Below are positions 62,039-64,000 of a DNA stretch of 64,000 nt, piece by piece (the stretch's first letter is position 1; every line of letters begins with the position of its first letter). The DNA is from Rhizobium sp. ACO-34A (GTDB lineage Bacteria > Pseudomonadota > Alphaproteobacteria > Rhizobiales > Rhizobiaceae). Position numbers and translations under genes: made by a program. The stretch is from assembly GCA_002600635.1 (NCBI GenBank), contig CP021371.1, positions 3,103,001-3,167,000 of the forward strand, given 5' to 3'. The notes under the pieces are model-generated. The model did not search any database, was not told where the DNA came from, and was given only the letters and a program-made list of their open reading frames with translations.

Positions 62039-63088
62039 ATGCTTCGTTCGTCCGCCATCCTTTCGCTCGCCTTTTTCCTGCCTCTGCCGCTGATGGCCGA
62101 GCCGCTTCAGGAGGCCGGCCAGACGGCAGACCAGACGACCCCGATCACGCAGGAACAGGCGGCACCCGCACCGGAAAAGCCGAAACAGCTGCTGCTGATC
62201 TCTTTCGACGGCGCCCATGACAACGCGCTGTGGACCAAGAGCCGCGACATCGCGCGCCGCGCCAACAACGCCCATTTCACCTACTTCCTCTCCTGCACCA
62301 CGCTCATTCCGCGCTCTGCCTCCAAGGGCTATCAGGCACCGGGCAAGAAGGCCGGCCGCTCCAATGTCGGCTTCGCGCCGACCGTGGAAGACGTGACGAC
62401 CCGGCTCGACAATCTGTGGAATGCTCACCTTGAAGGCCACGAGATAGGCAGCCATGTCTGCGGCCACTTCGATGGCAAGGACTGGTCGAAGGCCGACTGG
62501 CTTTCGGAATTTTCCACCTTCCGTACCACGCTCGCCAACGCATGGAAGGCGAATGGCGTTGGGGACAAGGAGCCCCAGGGCTGGCAGGATTTCGCTGCCC
62601 ACGGCATCAAGGGCGTCCGCGCGCCCTATCTTTCCGCCCCGGACAGCCTCGTCGAAGCCGAGAAGGCCTTCGGCTTCACCTTCGATGCGAGCCTCGTGAC
62701 CAAGGGTCCGGCTCTGCCCAAACAGGACGACTCGGTCACCCGCTTCGGCCTGCCGCTCATTCCGGAGGGACCGCAGAGCCGCCGCATCATCGGCATGGAC
62801 TACAATCTCTTCGTTCGCCACTCCGCCGGCATCGACAATCCCTCGCGCTCCGGGGAATTCGAGGAACGCACCTACGCAGCCTTCAAGGCGGCCTTCGAAG
62901 ACCAGTACAATGGCGAACGCATCCCGGTTCAGTTCGGCTTCCATTTCGTCGAGATGAATGCCGGTGCCTACTGGCGCGCCATGGAACGGCTGGTCACCGA
63001 TGTCTGTCATCGGACGGATGTCGCCTGTGTCAGCTATTCGGAAGCGATGGATATCCTGGCGAAGCGTCAGGCGCCGCCCCGGTCCTGA
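62039..63088 (+). CDS. polysaccharide deacetylase family protein, exported
   Basis: A 349-residue protein beginning at ATG 62039, with a signal peptide (LRSSAILSLAFFLPLPLMA) and a short Gln/Pro/Thr linker. The catalytic barrel starts at LLLISFDGAHDNALWTKSRDIARRANNAHFTYFLSC, with Asp of the DGAHD motif, and continues to HEIGSHVCGHFDGKDW, which resembles the HxxxH metal-binding part of NodB-type CE4 enzymes. The D/H pattern is unusual (FDGAHDN rather than TFDDGP), placing it in a distant branch. Substrate unknown, likely envelope polysaccharide or peptidoglycan. Confidence 0.8.
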   Translation: MLRSSAILSLAFFLPLPLMAEPLQEAGQTADQTTPITQEQAAPAPEKPKQLLLISFDGAHDNALWTKSRDIARRANNAHFTYFLSCTTLIPRSASKGYQAPGKKAGRSNVGFAPTVEDVTTRLDNLWNAHLEGHEIGSHVCGHFDGKDWSKADWLSEFSTFRTTLANAWKANGVGDKEPQGWQDFAAHGIKGVRAPYLSAPDSLVEAEKAFGFTFDASLVTKGPALPKQDDSVTRFGLPLIPEGPQSRRIIGMDYNLFVRHSAGIDNPSRSGEFEERTYAAFKAAFEDQYNGERIPVQFGFHFVEMNAGAYWRAMERLVTDVCHRTDVACVSYSEAMDILAKRQAPPRS

Positions 63089-63502
63089 CCGCTCCCTACA
63101 CCGGGCGGGGATGATTCCGGCCTCTTCCCGAAAAATACTCCGGCAGCATCAAAGGCTTGACGAGATCGGTCCCTCTTTCGCGTCCCCGTGCGACCGCAAC
63201 CGCCTAACCTGATGAAGCCATCGGATGGGAAACCGGCTTCGCGAACCGGCCCTTCACGGATCAGAAAACGGTTCCCGGTGGTGCTGCGATAACGGTCTTT
63301 CGGAACCCTCCGACGATAACCCGAAGACCAAGGCGAAGATTGTAGCCGGGGCAGGCGGAACGCCTGATACCAATACCCCAAATTCAACCCCGCCCGCCCT
63401 TCTCCCAAAACACAACCGCGCCGGAGTGATCCGACGCGGCTGAAACGGCTGGCTATGCGGGCAGGATTTAAGGAGCGACCTGTCAAAGGTTGAAGTGCGC
63501 AC
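63089..63502. other. 414-bp gap without a supported gene
   Basis: Only a short near-palindrome CCGGCTTCGCGAACCGG (about 63231-63247) stands out. Open frames here lack ribosome sites and codon character. It presumably holds the 3' ends of the deacetylase and the convergent RTX gene. Confidence 0.6.
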
Positions 63503-63928
63503 CTAAGCCGTCAAAGCAAGCCGAAAATTATCATTCCCCAAGCTGGTCAAATCGACACCCCAGAGCGTGACCGATGTGTTCACGTCAATATTGAGCACTG
63601 CATCACCCCCGTTCTGGCTACTTCTCCCGAGTATCTCGACGATGCTATCGGTCTGCTCCAGATGCAGTTCCAGAACATCGCTGGCCACATCAAAATCCGC
63701 AATCGCATCGCGTCCGCTGTAGCTTGAGAAAACAAACGTGTCGGAGCCGGATCCACCATAAAAAACCTGATCCTTCTCGTTGCCGGAAAGCCTGTCGTCC
63801 GATCCGCTGCCAATAATCACCAGCGATTCGCGTTCAGAAATATCCACGGCCTGCTTTTCCTCCTCGGCGGCGACCGCCAAATAGACATCCGAGATTTCAT
63901 AGGTTGTGCCGTCATTACTGGCTCTCAT
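63503..63928 (-). CDS. short RTX-type calcium-binding repeat protein or C-terminal fragment
   Basis: A 141-residue acidic protein. The middle carries GSGSDDRLSGNEKDQVFYGGSGSDTFVF (about 40-67), two and a half GGxGxDxUx-like nonapeptides, followed by SGRDAIADFDVASDVLEL, the usual run-out of hemolysin-type C-termini, and an end FRLALTA like type I secretion signals. Normal RTX exoproteins have a large N-terminal domain; here the frame starts with MRASNDGTTYEISDVYLAVAAEEEKQ, without signal peptide. It could be a small secreted protein or the surviving tail of a larger one. The sequence is lower in GC than neighbours. Confidence 0.6.
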   Translation of the reverse strand: MRASNDGTTYEISDVYLAVAAEEEKQAVDISERESLVIIGSGSDDRLSGNEKDQVFYGGSGSDTFVFSSYSGRDAIADFDVASDVLELHLEQTDSIVEILGRSSQNGGDAVLNIDVNTSVTLWGVDLTSLGNDNFRLALTA

Positions 63929-64000
63929 TGCCTTCTTTGTCGCTGCGTTCTCTTGTTAAACTTGTGCCCTTGTAGAACCCAAGGCTCTGAAGACCGATGA

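Noticed and set aside
63067..63486. 139-codon minus-strand frame in the gap after the deacetylase
   Set aside because: Arg-rich, no ribosome site and overlaps the deacetylase end; not supported as a gene.
1..64000. CRISPR arrays, tRNA/rRNA genes, prophage or conjugative modules
   Set aside because: No regularly spaced short repeats, no cloverleaf-like or rRNA sequence, and no structural phage or transfer genes were seen; the IS110 element is the only mobile element found.

Overview
The window is a GC-rich chromosomal segment (roughly 60% GC by eye) from an alphaproteobacterium of the Rhizobiaceae (Rhizobium/Ensifer/Shinella/Agrobacterium group). The evidence is a fused TrpE(G) anthranilate synthase behind a 14-residue leader peptide ending WWWAR, a ChoXWV choline importer whose binding residues fall at the published Sinorhizobium numbering, a NolR-like regulator, PutA paired with an Lrp-type PutR, a HemR/ShmR-like heme receptor behind RirA-type boxes, and the dispersed palindromic mosaic repeats typical of these genomes. 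I cannot assign genus or species. There are no rRNA or tRNA genes, no CRISPR array and no prophage.

Layout. 1-5.2 kb: acyl-CoA dehydrogenase fragment, HxlR regulator, a FAD/GcvT methylamine-type dehydrogenase and a flavin-reductase-like protein. 5.2-11 kb: SelO, a MarR regulator with a KAS II-like synthase, HupE/UreJ, and queF translationally coupled to a CDF metal exporter. 11-15.4 kb: small phosphatase, trpE(G) with its complete attenuator, extensin-like protein. 15.5-21.4 kb: heme receptor, formate-THF ligase, two conserved membrane or exported proteins. 21.5-22.7 kb: an IS110 element. 22.9-28 kb: putA/putR, a LuxR solo and a PAS protein. 28-34.7 kb: a tight five-gene operon of unknown function around an AAA+ ATPase. 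34.8-40.5 kb: pseudoazurin, cytochrome c, choXWV, HugZ-like protein, nolR. 40.6-50.2 kb: PhoX, ClbS-like protein, amino-acid binding protein, DUF3095, haloperoxidase-type hydrolase with an OhrR-like regulator, adenine deaminase, yefM-yoeB. 50.3-64 kb: acetate symporter, K+ channel, Atu4866/AraC locus, alpha-glucosidase, Ldh-type reductase, glycosyltransferase, der, YfgM-like protein, NnrU, a deacetylase and an RTX fragment.

The strongest discovery is the IS110 element at 21554-22719. Its 5' noncoding region folds by eye into three hairpins, and all four predicted guide segments (left/right target, left/right donor) match the observed insertion junctions, with one mismatch in one segment. Circularising the element would also create a TTGACC-17-TATGAC junction promoter. 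The programmed target is a rhizobial intergenic palindromic mosaic repeat, parallel to IS621 targeting REP elements. Other notable points are the trpL attenuator with a probable leaderless transcript, two TGA-N9-TCA boxes at the heme receptor promoter, a 19-bp perfect inverted repeat that would hide the yefM Shine-Dalgarno sequence, an in-frame duplication at the 5' end of choW, and the uncharacterised AAA+ operon.

Metabolic themes: choline and methylated-amine use with one-carbon handling (choXWV, FAD/GcvT dehydrogenase, fhs), proline and acetate catabolism (putA, actP), iron/heme uptake, and low-oxygen or nitrogen-oxide respiration (pseudoazurin behind an FNR-type box, cytochrome c, nnrU).
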